Shown here piece after piece: positions 1 through 8,475 of a DNA stretch of 64,000 nt (its first letter is position 1; each line of letters starts with the position of its first letter). The notes beneath the pieces were generated by a model. The model was given only the letters and a program-made list of their open reading frames with translations. It was not told the origin of the DNA and searched no databases. The DNA is taken from the NCBI GenBank assembly GCA_965217135.1, contig OZ244249.1, forward strand, positions 372,001 to 436,000. Direction: 5' to 3'. Origin of the DNA: HXMU1420-2 sp017643305. Its GTDB lineage: Bacteria > Pseudomonadota > Alphaproteobacteria > Rhodobacterales > Rhodobacteraceae. Made by a program: the position numbers and the translations under genes.

Positions 1-217
1 TGCGCTGGGCGATTCGCTCTATGAGGCGCGGCTGTTTGTACGCGGATCGGTCAAATCCCTGGGCGCGGATTGTATTGAGAAAGAGATGCGGCCGGAACAC
101 CTGACCCTTCTGGCTGACCTGCTGGCCACCGCCGAAAGCGATGCGAAACCTGAAGAATTCCGCCGCTATGGCTCTGCCCGAGAACTGTACAACTTCCATC
201 CCGACAACGCTTATTGA
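1..217 (+). CDS. mgsB: GXGXG-domain protein, N-methylglutamate synthase subunit B / GlxC-like (3' end only)
   Basis: Only the last 71 residues are inside the window; the reading frame starts at base 2 and stops at 215-217. The fragment contains GDSLYEARLFVRGSV and ends in NFHPDNAY, which fits the end of the glutamate-synthase alpha-subunit domain 3 (GXGXG) protein called GlxC or MgsB. In the family this is the structural beta-helix subunit of a glutamate-synthase-like enzyme that makes N-methylglutamate from methylamine and glutamate. The FMN subunit follows 10 bases later, then a glutamine-synthetase-like gene, which is the usual mgsABC-gmaS arrangement. The name is inferred mostly from this gene order. 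Confidence 0.8.
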   Translation, partial: ALGDSLYEARLFVRGSVKSLGADCIEKEMRPEHLTLLADLLATAESDAKPEEFRRYGSARELYNFHPDNAY

Positions 218-227
218 GGGACCGACC

Positions 228-1574
228 ATGAGCGATCAGACCCAATCCGGCCCCCCGCGCACCCTGCCGATCATGTCCAACACGTTTACGCCCGAAGTGA
301 ACGCGGAAATCAGGCGTGCGGCGGCAACGGGGCTGTATGACATTCGCGGTGGTGGGGCCAAGCGCAAGCTGCCACATTTCGACGACCTGCTGTTTCTGGG
401 CGCGTCCATGTCGCGTTATCCGTTGGAAGGTTACCGCGAACGCTGCGATACCAGCGTCACGTTGGGCACGCGGTTTGCCAAGAACCCGATTGAGCTGAAG
501 ATCCCGATCACCATCGCCGGGATGAGCTTTGGCGCCCTGTCCGCGCAGGCCAAAGAAGCACTGGGGCGTGGCGCAACGCTGGCCGGAACTTCGACCACCA
601 CGGGCGACGGCGGGATGACGCCGGAAGAACGCGGACATTCCGACAAACTGGTCTATCAATACCTGCCGAGCCGCTATGGTATGAACCCCGATGACCTGCG
701 CAAGGCCGATGCGATCGAGGTCGTGGTTGGGCAGGGGGCCAAACCCGGCGGTGGCGGTATGCTGCTGGGGCAGAAGATTTCGCACCGTGTGGCTGATATG
801 CGCGACCTGCCCAACGGAATCGACCAGCGGTCGGCCTGTCGGCACCCGGACTGGACCGGGCCGGACGATCTGGAAATCAAGATTTTGGAACTGCGCGAAA
901 TCACCGGCTGGCGCGTGCCGATCTATGTGAAGGTCGGGGGTGCGCGTCCGTTTTTTGACACTGCGCTGGCGGTCAAGGCTGGGGCGGATGTGATCGTGCT
1001 GGACGGGATGCAGGGCGGCACGGCAGCGACGCAGGACGTGTTCATCGAAAATGTGGGTCAGCCGACGCTGGCCTGTATCCGGCAGGCCGTAGCCGCGCTG
1101 GAAGATCTGGGCATGCATCGCAAGGTACAACTGGTCGTGTCTGGTGGCATACGTACTGGTGCAGACGTGGCCAAGGCGCTGGCCCTGGGCGCGGACGCGG
1201 TCAGCATCGGCACGGCGGCGATGATCGCGATTGGCGACAATGACCCGAAATGGGAGGCGGAGTATCAGAAACTCGGTTCCACCGCTGGGGCGTATGACGA
1301 CTGGCACGAAGGGCAGGATCCCGCAGGCATCACCACGCAGGATCCGGAGCTTGCCGCACGGCTGGACCCGGTCGAAGGGGGGCGTCGGTTGAACAACTAT
1401 CTGAAGGTCATGACGCTAGAGGCCCAGACCCTGGCCCGTGCCTGTGGCAAAAGCCATGTTTTGAACCTCGAACCCGAAGACCTATGCGCCGTCACCATGG
1501 AAGCCGCCGCGATGGCGCAAATCCCGTTGGCGGGAACCAATTGGTGGCCCGGCAAGCCCGGCACCGGCTATTGA
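228..1574 (+). CDS. mgsC: FMN-binding glutamate synthase family protein, N-methylglutamate synthase subunit C / GlxD-like
   Basis: 448 residues from ATG 228 (MSDQTQSG), chosen because it lies just after the mgsB stop; the frame is open further upstream but would overlap mgsB. The body is a GltB-type FMN-binding TIM barrel, with an NTFTPEVNAEIRR N-terminus, the ITIAGMSFGALS segment, VVGQGAKPGGGGMLLG, KVGGARPFFDTALAVKAGADVIVLDGMQGG and GIRTGADVAKALALGADAVSIGTAAM. In the region where the paralogue at 13000-14502 has a cysteine motif (CNKNTCPTGI), this protein reads HEGQDPAGITTQDP, so no 3Fe-4S ligands are visible there. Likely the catalytic subunit of cytoplasmic N-methylglutamate synthase. The downstream gene starts inside its stop codon (TGATG). 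Confidence 0.85.
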   Translation: MSDQTQSGPPRTLPIMSNTFTPEVNAEIRRAAATGLYDIRGGGAKRKLPHFDDLLFLGASMSRYPLEGYRERCDTSVTLGTRFAKNPIELKIPITIAGMSFGALSAQAKEALGRGATLAGTSTTTGDGGMTPEERGHSDKLVYQYLPSRYGMNPDDLRKADAIEVVVGQGAKPGGGGMLLGQKISHRVADMRDLPNGIDQRSACRHPDWTGPDDLEIKILELREITGWRVPIYVKVGGARPFFDTALAVKAGADVIVLDGMQGGTAATQDVFIENVGQPTLACIRQAVAALEDLGMHRKVQLVVSGGIRTGADVAKALALGADAVSIGTAAMIAIGDNDPKWEAEYQKLGSTAGAYDDWHEGQDPAGITTQDPELAARLDPVEGGRRLNNYLKVMTLEAQTLARACGKSHVLNLEPEDLCAVTMEAAAMAQIPLAGTNWWPGKPGTGY

Positions 1575-1828
1575 TGGCGCGCTACATGGTCTTCGAACAG
1601 TTTCGGGCCGAACGGTCGGACGCGGTTTATGCCCGCTGTCACGCGCGGGGGCGGATGTTGCCGCCTGGGCTTGCCTATTTGGACAGCTGGCTGACCGCTG
1701 TTGACCGGGTATTTTATCAAATGATGGAAGCCAACCACCCGACCACCTTTGACAAATGGACCGCCCATTGGGACCATCTCGTGGAATTCGAGAAGACAGA
1801 CCTAAAAGACAAACGGACAGGAGCTTAA
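1574..1828 (+). CDS. DUF3303-like small protein in the mgs/gma operon
   Basis: 84 residues. The start ATG at 1574 overlaps the mgsC stop, indicating translational coupling. The sequence MVFEQFRAER...RGRMLPPGLAYLDSW...QMMEANHPTTFDKWTAHWDHLVEFE has the layout I know from DUF3303 proteins, small ferredoxin-like-fold proteins with RGRMLPxG and an MEAxxP motif. It sits between mgsC and gmaS with one base before the gmaS start. No biochemical role is known to me; the position suggests an accessory role in methylamine or glutamate metabolism. Confidence 0.8.
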   Translation: MARYMVFEQFRAERSDAVYARCHARGRMLPPGLAYLDSWLTAVDRVFYQMMEANHPTTFDKWTAHWDHLVEFEKTDLKDKRTGA

Positions 1829-1829
1829 C

Positions 1830-3155
1830 GTGACATTGGATCTGGCTGCCTTTGCCGCTGAAAACGGCGTGAAGTACTTTATGATTTCATTCACCGACCT
1901 CTTCGGCGGGCAACGGGCCAAGCTGGTTCCGGCAGCTGCGATCGCGGATATGCAGGTCGAAGGTGCAGGGTTCGCGGGCTTTGCCACGTGGCTCGACATG
2001 ACGCCGGCGCATCCCGACATGCTGGCCGTGCCGGACCCTGACAGCGTGATCCAGTTGCCGTGGAAGCCCGAGGTCGCTTGGGTCGCCGCCAATCCAGTGA
2101 TGGATGGCGAAGAGGTAGCACAGGCTCCGCGCAACGTGCTGCGGCGTCTGGTGGCTGAGGCCGGCACCAAGGGCTTGCGTGTGAAATCGGGGATCGAAGC
2201 GGAATATTTCCTGCTGCATCCCGACGGTGACCGGATTTCCGATCCTGACGATGTCGCCGCAAAGCCCTGTTACGACCAGCAGGCTGTGATGCGCCGTTAT
2301 GACGTGGTGCGCGAGATTTGCGATTATATGCTCGACCTAGGCTGGGGGCCGTACCAGAACGACCACGAAGACGCGAATGGCCAGTTCGAAATGAACTGGG
2401 AATTTGACGATGCGCTGCGTACGGCGGACAAGCATTCCTTCTTCAAGTTCATGGTCAAATCAGTGGCTGAAAAGCACGGGCTGCGGGCCACCTTCATGCC
2501 CAAACCTATCGAAGGGCTAACTGGCAATGGCTGCCACGTGCACGTGTCGGTTTGGGATGCAGACGGCACCACGAACGCCTTTGCAATGGAGCCGGGTGGT
2601 GACACGCCTGCCGGTGAACTGGGGCTCAGCGAAGACGGCGCGCATTTCCTCGGTGGCATTATGAAACACGCCATCGGCATGGTTGCGATCACCAACCCAA
2701 CCGTGAACAGCTACAAACGCATCAACGCGGCGGTTACGGCATCGGGTGCCACATGGGCACCGAACACGGTGACATGGGCTGGGAACAACCGTACGCATAT
2801 GGTGCGTATTCCGGGGCCGGGCCGGTTTGAACTGCGGCTGCCCGATGGTGCGGCGAACCCATATCTGTTGCAAGCCGTGGTCATCGCGGCAGGGATGAGC
2901 GGGCTGGACAGCAAGGCCGACCCGGGCAAACGCTATGACATCGACATGTACGCTGAAGGCCACAAGGCCCGCCGCGCGCCCAAATTGCCGCTGAACATGC
3001 TGGATGCCCTGCGCGCGTTCAACCGCGATACCGATCTGAAGGCTGCGATGGGCGCGGAGTTTTCCGATGCGTTCTACAAGCTGAAAATGAATGAATGGCA
3101 GGACTACATGCGCCATTTCACCCAGTGGGAACGGGACAACACGCTCGATATCTGA
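1830..3155 (+). CDS. gmaS: type III glutamine synthetase-like gamma-glutamylmethylamide synthetase
   Basis: 441 residues, GTG start at 1830 preceded by ACAGGAG at about 1817-1823. Glutamine-synthetase fold: an N-terminal beta-grasp (FTDLFGGQRAKLVP), GIEAEYFLL with metal-binding Glu residues, a QNDHEDANGQFEMNW segment, GNGCHVHVS (His of the n2 metal region), NSYKR, RIPGPGRFELRLPDG (Arg and Glu of the active site). The length fits GmaS/GlnT. GmaS joins methylamine to glutamate using ATP in the indirect methylamine pathway; the GlnT (ammonia) reading cannot be excluded from sequence alone, but the mgsBC neighbours favour GmaS. It is last in the operon and is followed by a strong terminator. Confidence 0.82.
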   Translation: MTLDLAAFAAENGVKYFMISFTDLFGGQRAKLVPAAAIADMQVEGAGFAGFATWLDMTPAHPDMLAVPDPDSVIQLPWKPEVAWVAANPVMDGEEVAQAPRNVLRRLVAEAGTKGLRVKSGIEAEYFLLHPDGDRISDPDDVAAKPCYDQQAVMRRYDVVREICDYMLDLGWGPYQNDHEDANGQFEMNWEFDDALRTADKHSFFKFMVKSVAEKHGLRATFMPKPIEGLTGNGCHVHVSVWDADGTTNAFAMEPGGDTPAGELGLSEDGAHFLGGIMKHAIGMVAITNPTVNSYKRINAAVTASGATWAPNTVTWAGNNRTHMVRIPGPGRFELRLPDGAANPYLLQAVVIAAGMSGLDSKADPGKRYDIDMYAEGHKARRAPKLPLNMLDALRAFNRDTDLKAAMGAEFSDAFYKLKMNEWQDYMRHFTQWERDNTLDI

Positions 3156-3171
3156 TCCCAGTGAGATAATA

Positions 3172-3208
3172 AAAAGGGCCAGAAACTTACTCAGTTTCTG
3201 GCCCTTTT
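3172..3208. terminator. bidirectional intrinsic terminator between gmaS and the iron-binding protein gene
   Basis: A near-perfect hairpin, arm AAAGGGCCAGAAAC, loop of about 7, arm GTTTCTGGCCCTTT, with A-rich and T-rich flanks. It lies between two convergent genes, so it can serve both strands. Confidence 0.9.
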
Positions 3209-3234
3209 GCTTTGAAGGAAAACGATGTCGCGAC

Positions 3235-4251
3235 TTACTTCCAACCGACCTCGTTAAAGATCTTCTGCGCTGCCGGGATGTTGGCGGCTACGTCGGACAG
3301 GTTCACCGCATCCGCCTTGAAGCTGCCGAGCGTTTCCACGGTGTCAGCCAGCGCAACACCTTCAACCGCAGGAAACTCATCATTCCCCGCAGAGAAATAT
3401 TGCTGCGCGCTGTCGCTGGACAGGTATTCCAGGAACTTGATGGCGTTGTCCTTGTTCGGTGCATGAGCCGCCACACCGCCACCGGACAGGTTCATGTGTG
3501 CGCCGCGCCCGTCCTGTTCGGGGAAGATCCAGCCGATCATGTCTCGATCTGCCGATACACCTTTGACATCGCGGCGGATGGCGCGTGCAAAGTAATAGGT
3601 GTTGGAAACTGCAATATCGCATTCGCCGGACACGATTCCGCGCAGTTGGTCGGTGTCGCCACCCTGCGGGTCGCGCGCCATGTTGGCGACGACGCCCTCG
3701 GCCCAGGTCGTGGCCGCTTCGGTCCCGTCATGGGTAATAATACTGGCCAGCAGGGTCTGGTTATATACGTTGGAAGATGACCGGATGCAGATCAGGCCCT
3801 TGTACTTGGGGTCAGCCAGATCGGCATAGGTTTGCGGCGGATCGGTTAGTTCGTACTTGTCGAAGAAGATGATGCGGCCGCGCTGGGAAAAGCCGAACCA
3901 TTGATTATCACTGTCCTGCAGGTTGCCGGGGATGCGGGTTTCCAGCGCTTCGTTGTCAATGCTTTGCAGAATGCCAGCATCCTTGGCACGCGCCAGGCGG
4001 GATGTATCGACCGTCAGCAGGATGTCGGCGGGGGAATTGGCGCCTTCGGCCTGCATGCGCGCGATCAGCTCGTCCGCCTTGCCTTCGATCCGGTTGATGG
4101 TGATCCCGGTCATTTCTTCGAAGTCGGAGTACAGGCGTTCGTCCGTGTCATAGTGGCGGGATGAATACAGGTTCAGCTCCTCTGCTGCCGAAGCGGTGGT
4201 GCTGCAAGCTACGGCCATCAGCCCGGCCAGAAGTGTGTATAGTCTAAACAT
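3235..4251 (-). CDS. ferric iron ABC transporter periplasmic binding protein (FbpA/FutA-like)
   Basis: 338 residues from the ATG at 4251. Two upstream in-frame ATGs (4257, 4263) exist, but GGAGA lies about 7 bases before 4251, so that start is preferred. A Sec signal peptide (MFRLYTLLAGLMAVACSTTASA) is followed by ELNLYSSRHYDTDERLYSDFE, typical of Fe(3+)-binding proteins of the FbpA/IdiA/FutA1 group. Candidate iron-ligating tyrosines are in SSRHYDTDERLY and NTYYFAR. No permease or ATPase gene is next to it here, so partners must lie elsewhere. Regulation by Fur or Irr is expected, but I saw no convincing operator upstream. Confidence 0.88.
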   Translation of the reverse strand: MFRLYTLLAGLMAVACSTTASAAEELNLYSSRHYDTDERLYSDFEEMTGITINRIEGKADELIARMQAEGANSPADILLTVDTSRLARAKDAGILQSIDNEALETRIPGNLQDSDNQWFGFSQRGRIIFFDKYELTDPPQTYADLADPKYKGLICIRSSSNVYNQTLLASIITHDGTEAATTWAEGVVANMARDPQGGDTDQLRGIVSGECDIAVSNTYYFARAIRRDVKGVSADRDMIGWIFPEQDGRGAHMNLSGGGVAAHAPNKDNAIKFLEYLSSDSAQQYFSAGNDEFPAVEGVALADTVETLGSFKADAVNLSDVAANIPAAQKIFNEVGWK

Positions 4252-4388
4252 GATCATCTCCATTTAACTGAGTCATTTTGTCAATTACCTGATTCTGCGC
4301 GAGCTTCAAGTAATTTCTGACTATTTTTATCAGATTTTGGCGTATGGCGGGGGTGAGATACGGGGATCTATTAAAAAACTAAGCAGTT

Positions 4389-4750
4389 ATTGAACAATTT
4401 GGTAATCTAAGCCCTCAACTGTCACTGGATACGGTTTTTGCCGCGCTGGCCGACCCGACGCGCCGAGCTATCCTGCACCGGATTTCGCGCTTACAGGCAT
4501 CGGTAAATGAACTTGCTGGGCCTTTTGCCATCAGCCAGCCTGCTTGTCCAAACACCTGAAGGCTCCGGAAAATGCGGGGCTCGTCACGCGCGGTGTCGAC
4601 CGCCAGACTCGCCTGGCGACGTTGAAAGTCGCACCCATGCAATCCGCCGTCGGCTGGCTGGAAGAGTTTCGCCAGTTCTGGACCGGCAGCTTCGACCAGC
4701 CCGACGCTTTGCCGAGCGATCTCACGTATACGCAGCGAGGCCCGGAATGA
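4389..4750 (+). pseudogene. frameshifted ArsR-family winged-helix regulator
   Basis: The first part reads LSLDTVFAALADPTRRAILHRI...VNELAGPFAISQPA, the classic start of an ArsR-family repressor (ALADPTRRAIL). The frame then breaks near 4543 and continues one base off as LSKHLKAPENAGLVTRGVDRQT...WLEEFRQFWTGSFDQ, which is the expected SKHLxxLexAGLV recognition helix and C-terminus. A single-base loss around 4542 explains this. No ordinary start codon precedes the first part; an in-frame TAA lies at 4380-4382. Dead or dying gene. Confidence 0.75.
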
Positions 4751-5025
4751 CCCTTCGTCTTCAACAGGACATTGGATGCTCCCTGTACCCTGGTTTGATA
4801 CCACAGCGTGATGGATGCGGACGGGACCATCATAGCCAACCCGATTGGCCCCATGTTCTGATTTAGAGGTTGGCTTTGCCGATGACGGCACCGGCACCCG
4901 ACTGCGGCCGACCTGAACACCGCATGACGCGACATAGGCTGAGATCGCCTGTTGCTCGGGAGCGTTAGCCGGGCTGGATCAGGGTTGGGGCAAGGGCATG
5001 GAAGTGCTGGCGTCGCCCCTCGCCA
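4747..5025 (+). pseudogene. decayed SRPBCC (AHSA1-like) domain gene paired with the ArsR remnant
   Basis: An ATG at 4747 overlaps the ArsR stop (ATGA), the usual coupling of ArsR-SRPBCC pairs. The recognisable protein, however, is one base out of frame: PFVFNRTLDAPCTLV followed by a TGA, then MDADGTIIANPIGPMF, then after further stops DQGWGKGMEVLAS, which resembles the ending GWGxxLxxLA of AHSA1 proteins. Several stops and frame changes show that it is no longer translated as one protein. Identification is from pattern memory only. Confidence 0.55.
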
Positions 5026-5063
5026 GTTTGCAGGGTGACACATACAGAGAGGGCGCTGCCCTT

Positions 5064-5588
5064 TCAGCCAGCGCTTGGGTTGGTATGCTTTGCGGTCGCT
5101 CCTGTCACTGCGGGCTCTTGACCTGACGTGTACCAGATCGGTGACGTATAGGCGCGTTCCTGCGTTTCCCCGTTGGCATCCAGCCAGCCTTTGACGATCT
5201 GGATCCTGTCGAAGTTGCCGGAATAAGGAACCTTCAACGCCGCAACCAGGAAGTTTGGGGCAGCACCGGCTTGCGGAGGGTCGGAGAGATCGCCGCCCAT
5301 CCGAACGCCTTTTGCATAACCGATATCTCCGGGCAAACGGGACTGGGCATCAGTTGTATCGAATTCCCAACCGCCGAAGAAGCGCAAGACAATCCGGCTG
5401 CCGGTGGTCCCGTATACTTCCTTGCGCTCCATAGCGTCGAAAATAGCCTGGCGCGTATTTTCTTCGGCCCAAACAGCCGCATATCCGGAAGCGGCCATTT
5501 CCCAGGTTTCGTAATCCGCGAATTCATCATTCGGGCTGAGGAATGGATGCGCTTCGCCGTCCCCTTTGATCGGGGTGATTTCATTCAT
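5064..5588 (-). pseudogene. DUF3604 protein remnant with an internal deletion
   Basis: An open frame of 174 codons: IKGDGEAHPFLSPNDEFADYETWEM joined directly to SGYAAVWAEENTRQAIFDAMERKEVYGTTGSRIVLRFFGGWEF, then AKGVRMGGDLS, NFLVAALKVPYSGNFDRIQIVKGWLDANGETQERAY. These are well-conserved blocks of DUF3604 proteins, which normally exceed 600 residues. The first two blocks are usually separated by many tens of residues, and both the N-terminal half and the C-terminal end are missing. I read this as a fragment left after deletions and not as a functional small protein. Confidence 0.7.
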
Positions 5589-5774
5589 CGCCCCAAGCGC
5601 GTCGGAATGATCTGAGACGATCGGAGCACTCCCTTCCCCGTCTGATCAAGAGATACAAAGACCGGGGAAACTCCAGATTATTGGGAAAGCAAGGAAAATC
5701 CCGCGGTATTGCCTCAACAAATGTTCAATGCCGGCGTTTGGAAAGCGGGTACTCTGGGACCTACCCGCAAAGCA

Positions 5775-5804
5775 AAAGGCCCGCCGGAAATCCCGCGGGC
5801 CTTT
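5775..5804 (-). terminator. intrinsic terminator of rpmJ
   Basis: On the minus strand, arm AAAGGCCCGC, ten-base loop, arm GCGGGCCTTT followed by TGCTTT. It lies 50 bases beyond the rpmJ stop. The stretch between it and the DUF3604 remnant (5589-5774) holds nothing I recognise. Confidence 0.8.
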
Positions 5805-5854
5805 GTCTATTCACATTGTTCGTATCACGTCGTGTCCGCTTGCGCGGCGTGGGC

Positions 5855-5980
5855 TCAGCCCTGACGTGCCTTGAACCGACGCTGGGTCTTGTTGATGACG
5901 TACACGCGGCCTTTGCGGCGCACGACCCGACAATCACGGTGCCGGTTCTTCAGCGAGCGGAGCGAGTTCTTGACCTTCAT
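5855..5980 (-). CDS. rpmJ: 50S ribosomal protein L36
   Basis: 41 codons plus stop: MKVKNSLRSLKNRHRDCRVV... ending KTQRRFKARQG. This matches the longer alphaproteobacterial type of L36 (about 41 residues), which lacks the complete set of zinc-ligand cysteines (only one Cys is visible) found in the short CxxC form. It is a small basic protein of the large ribosomal subunit. GGAGAAGACCC precedes the ATG. Monocistronic, with its own terminator. Confidence 0.97.
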   Translation of the reverse strand: MKVKNSLRSLKNRHRDCRVVRRKGRVYVINKTQRRFKARQG

Positions 5981-6061
5981 GGGTCTTCTCCATTTGCGTT
6001 GCGGCGCGGGCCAGCGCCTGTGGTTTGCGGGTGCTTCGGAAACTCCGAAACGATTAATTCA

Positions 6062-6136
<75 letters not shown>

Positions 6137-6157
6137 ATGAATACCGACGCTTGGCCT

Positions 6158-6176
6158 GCCCCATAACGAAATGGGG
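6158..6176. other. hairpin upstream of the N-formylglutamate amidohydrolase family gene
   Basis: GCCCCAT-aacga-ATGGGGC inverted repeat, followed by a GCGGAATTCCGC palindrome, without a T-run. It could be a weak terminator or simple intergenic palindromes; role unknown. Confidence 0.35.
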
Positions 6177-6284
6177 CGCGGAATTCCGCGCCGGGTGCGG
6201 CGTCTATAAAAGGAGTCGGAACCGGGATCAAGGGCTTTTGACTGCACTCATTTCCGGTCTATTGTCCCCTGGAGAGGAAGAGCA

Positions 6285-7145
6285 ATGCTGCAGTCTGCAT
6301 ATCATCTTTTGCAGCCCGTTGAGCGGGTATCTTGTGTGGTGTTTGCGTCGCCACACAGCGGGGCGGATTATCCGACGTCTTTCGTGCGTCGCAGCCAACT
6401 GGACGAACGCACGATCCGGTCGTCCGAAGATGCTTTTGTAGACCAGTTGTTTGATGCGGCTCCGGAATTTGGCGCGCCCTTGCTCTGCGCCGGGGCACCG
6501 CGCGCTTTCGTCGATCTGAACCGCAGTGTTGATGAGCTGGACCCGGCGTTGATCGAAGGCGTGCGGAGGCAGGGGTACAACCCGCGCGTGGCCTCGGGGC
6601 TGGGGGTGATTCCCCGAGTGGTGGCCAACGGGCGCACGATCTATTCCGGCAAATTGTCCATGACCGAAGCGCAGCGCCGGATCGATGGGTATTGGCGGCC
6701 CTACCACGACAAATTGCAGGCCCTGCTAGACGACGCGCGTGGTCAGTTTGGACGCGCAATTTTGGTGGATTGCCATTCCATGCCGCATGAGGCGATGGAC
6801 GGTACTGCGCGCCGCGATGGCAAACGGCCCGAAATTGTGCTGGGTGACCGGTTCGGCGCCGCCGCCGCCGCCGATGTGGTGGATCGGGTTGAGGCCGCCT
6901 TTGCTTCAGCCGGTTTGGTGGTTACCCGCAACACGCCCTTTGCAGGGGCCTATGTAACCCAGGCCTATGGCCGCCCGTCGCGGGACCAGCACGCGGTGCA
7001 GATCGAAATTGATCGGTCGCTTTACATGAACGAACGCAAGGTTGCCCCAAACGCCAATTTCGATGCCTTCAGAGCCCTGTTGCGCGGGGTGATCGCGGAA
7101 ATTGCGCCGATGGGGCTAGGGGACCTGCCGCTCGCTGCCGAATAA
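6285..7145 (+). CDS. N-formylglutamate amidohydrolase family protein
   Basis: 286 residues, ATG at 6285 preceded by AGAGGAAGAGCA. Family features: ASPHSGADYP near residue 24 (metal and substrate loop), SEDAFVDQLF, APRAFVDLNRS, GLGVIPRVV, YWRPYHDKL, ILVDCHSMP with a conserved His, and a C-terminal QIEIDRSLYMNE. These are the marks of the FGase fold (zinc-dependent hydrolases that release glutamate from N-formylglutamate in histidine breakdown, but many members act on other substrates). No hut genes are adjacent, so the true substrate is open. It converges with dinB, leaving essentially no spacer. Confidence 0.85.
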   Translation: MLQSAYHLLQPVERVSCVVFASPHSGADYPTSFVRRSQLDERTIRSSEDAFVDQLFDAAPEFGAPLLCAGAPRAFVDLNRSVDELDPALIEGVRRQGYNPRVASGLGVIPRVVANGRTIYSGKLSMTEAQRRIDGYWRPYHDKLQALLDDARGQFGRAILVDCHSMPHEAMDGTARRDGKRPEIVLGDRFGAAAAADVVDRVEAAFASAGLVVTRNTPFAGAYVTQAYGRPSRDQHAVQIEIDRSLYMNERKVAPNANFDAFRALLRGVIAEIAPMGLGDLPLAAE

Positions 7146-8399
7146 TCAGCGTAATGACCGGCCCTTGACGATCGCGTCGGAGCCAAACCGTTCGCGGATC
7201 GCATCCGTGGCTCGTTCGGCCTCGCTACGCTGGCCGAATTGTGGATCCAACAGATCACCGGACTCCTCGGTTTCTTCTGCGTTGCTCAGGTCGGATAGCC
7301 CGCAGCCCAGCAACCGGAACGGTCCGGGGTCCTGCACATTGTCAAATAACGCCCGTGCCCGACGGTAAAGCGTATCAGCCAGTTGTGTGGGTTCGCGCAG
7401 CGACTGGCGACGGGTGATGATCCGGTGATCAGCGCGTTTGAGCTTCAGCGTCACAACCCGGCCGGCAATGCCCTTGGCCTTGGCTCGGTCGGCGACCTTT
7501 TCAGCCATGCGCCACAGGTACCCGTCCAGCAGATCGGGATCGGCGATGTCTTCGAAAAACGTGGTTTCGTTGGAGATGGATTTCATCGGGTCACTGCCTG
7601 ACACCCGGCGCGCATCCTGTCCTCGCGCCAGATGCCACAGCCTGTCGCCCATGGATCCGAACCGTGCGCTCAACTCCTCCCGATCCCAGCGCAGTAGGTC
7701 GGAAAACGTGCGAATGCCCGCCTTTTCCAGCGCCTCCCGGGAGACTGCGCCTACGCCCCAGATGAGCGAAACGGGCCGGTCGCGCAGGAAATCTGCCGTC
7801 TCGGCCTTGCCGATGATTGAAAACCCCCGGGGTTTGTCGAGATCCGAAGCCACCTTGGCCAGAAACTTGTTATGCGACAGGCCGATGGACCCGGTCAGCC
7901 CCAGTTCTGATTTCATCCGTTGCACCAGCCGGGCAAGCATGATGGCAGGCGGCGCACCGTGCAATCGTTCAGTACCTGTCAGGTCCATAAACGCTTCATC
8001 CAGGGACAGAGGTTCGACGATGGGCGTCAGTTCATCCATCATCGCGCGGATCTGTTTGGACACTTCGGCATAAACCGACATACGCGGCTTGATAATTACA
8101 GCGTCCGGGCACAGTTCCAGCGCCTTGAACATCGGCATCGCCGACCGCACACCACGAATGCGCGCCACATAGCAGGCCGTCGAGACCACCCCGCGTTTCC
8201 CACCGCCTATGATTACGGGTTTATCGGCAAGCGATGGGTCATCGCGTTTTTCAACGCTGGCATAGAAGGCGTCGCAATCCATGTGTGCGATGGACAGGGA
8301 AAACAGTTCCGGATGGGCCAACACTCGTGGGCTGCCGCAGGTGGGGCACCGAGACGCGGATTCCAGTTCTGTCAAACAGTCACGGCATAGGGCTGGCAT
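7146..8399 (-). CDS. dinB: DNA polymerase IV (Y family) with N-terminal CxxC pairs
   Basis: 417 residues. The N-terminus carries two CxxC pairs (Cys5, Cys8, Cys18, Cys21), a likely small zinc ribbon that E. coli DinB does not have. The polymerase core begins with SIAHMDCDAFYASVE (catalytic Asp41 region), followed by the YxxR steric region CYVARIRGVRSAMP and SLDEAFMD (Asp134/Glu135), then HhH (GVSREALEKAGI-like) and the little-finger domain. Translesion synthesis past damaged bases. No beta-clamp motif was confirmed. No LexA box was recognised upstream. Confidence 0.95.
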   Translation of the reverse strand: MPALCRDCLTELESASRCPTCGSPRVLAHPELFSLSIAHMDCDAFYASVEKRDDPSLADKPVIIGGGKRGVVSTACYVARIRGVRSAMPMFKALELCPDAVIIKPRMSVYAEVSKQIRAMMDELTPIVEPLSLDEAFMDLTGTERLHGAPPAIMLARLVQRMKSELGLTGSIGLSHNKFLAKVASDLDKPRGFSIIGKAETADFLRDRPVSLIWGVGAVSREALEKAGIRTFSDLLRWDREELSARFGSMGDRLWHLARGQDARRVSGSDPMKSISNETTFFEDIADPDLLDGYLWRMAEKVADRAKAKGIAGRVVTLKLKRADHRIITRRQSLREPTQLADTLYRRARALFDNVQDPGPFRLLGCGLSDLSNAEETEESGDLLDPQFGQRSEAERATDAIRERFGSDAIVKGRSLR

Positions 8400-8475
8400 G
8401 GGGTTACTTTAGCATGCCAAGCTGGGCGGGTGACAGCGCGACCTGCGTGGCACGGATCAAGAGCAGGGGGATGTG

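Noticed and set aside
51..1307. Long antisense frame opposite mgsB-mgsC
   Set aside because: Composition typical of the reverse of a GC-rich gene, no recognisable motif, and clearly coded on the other strand.
4252..4388. Possible Fur or Irr box before the iron-binding protein gene
   Set aside because: No palindrome matched either consensus well enough; the AT-rich sequence alone is not evidence.
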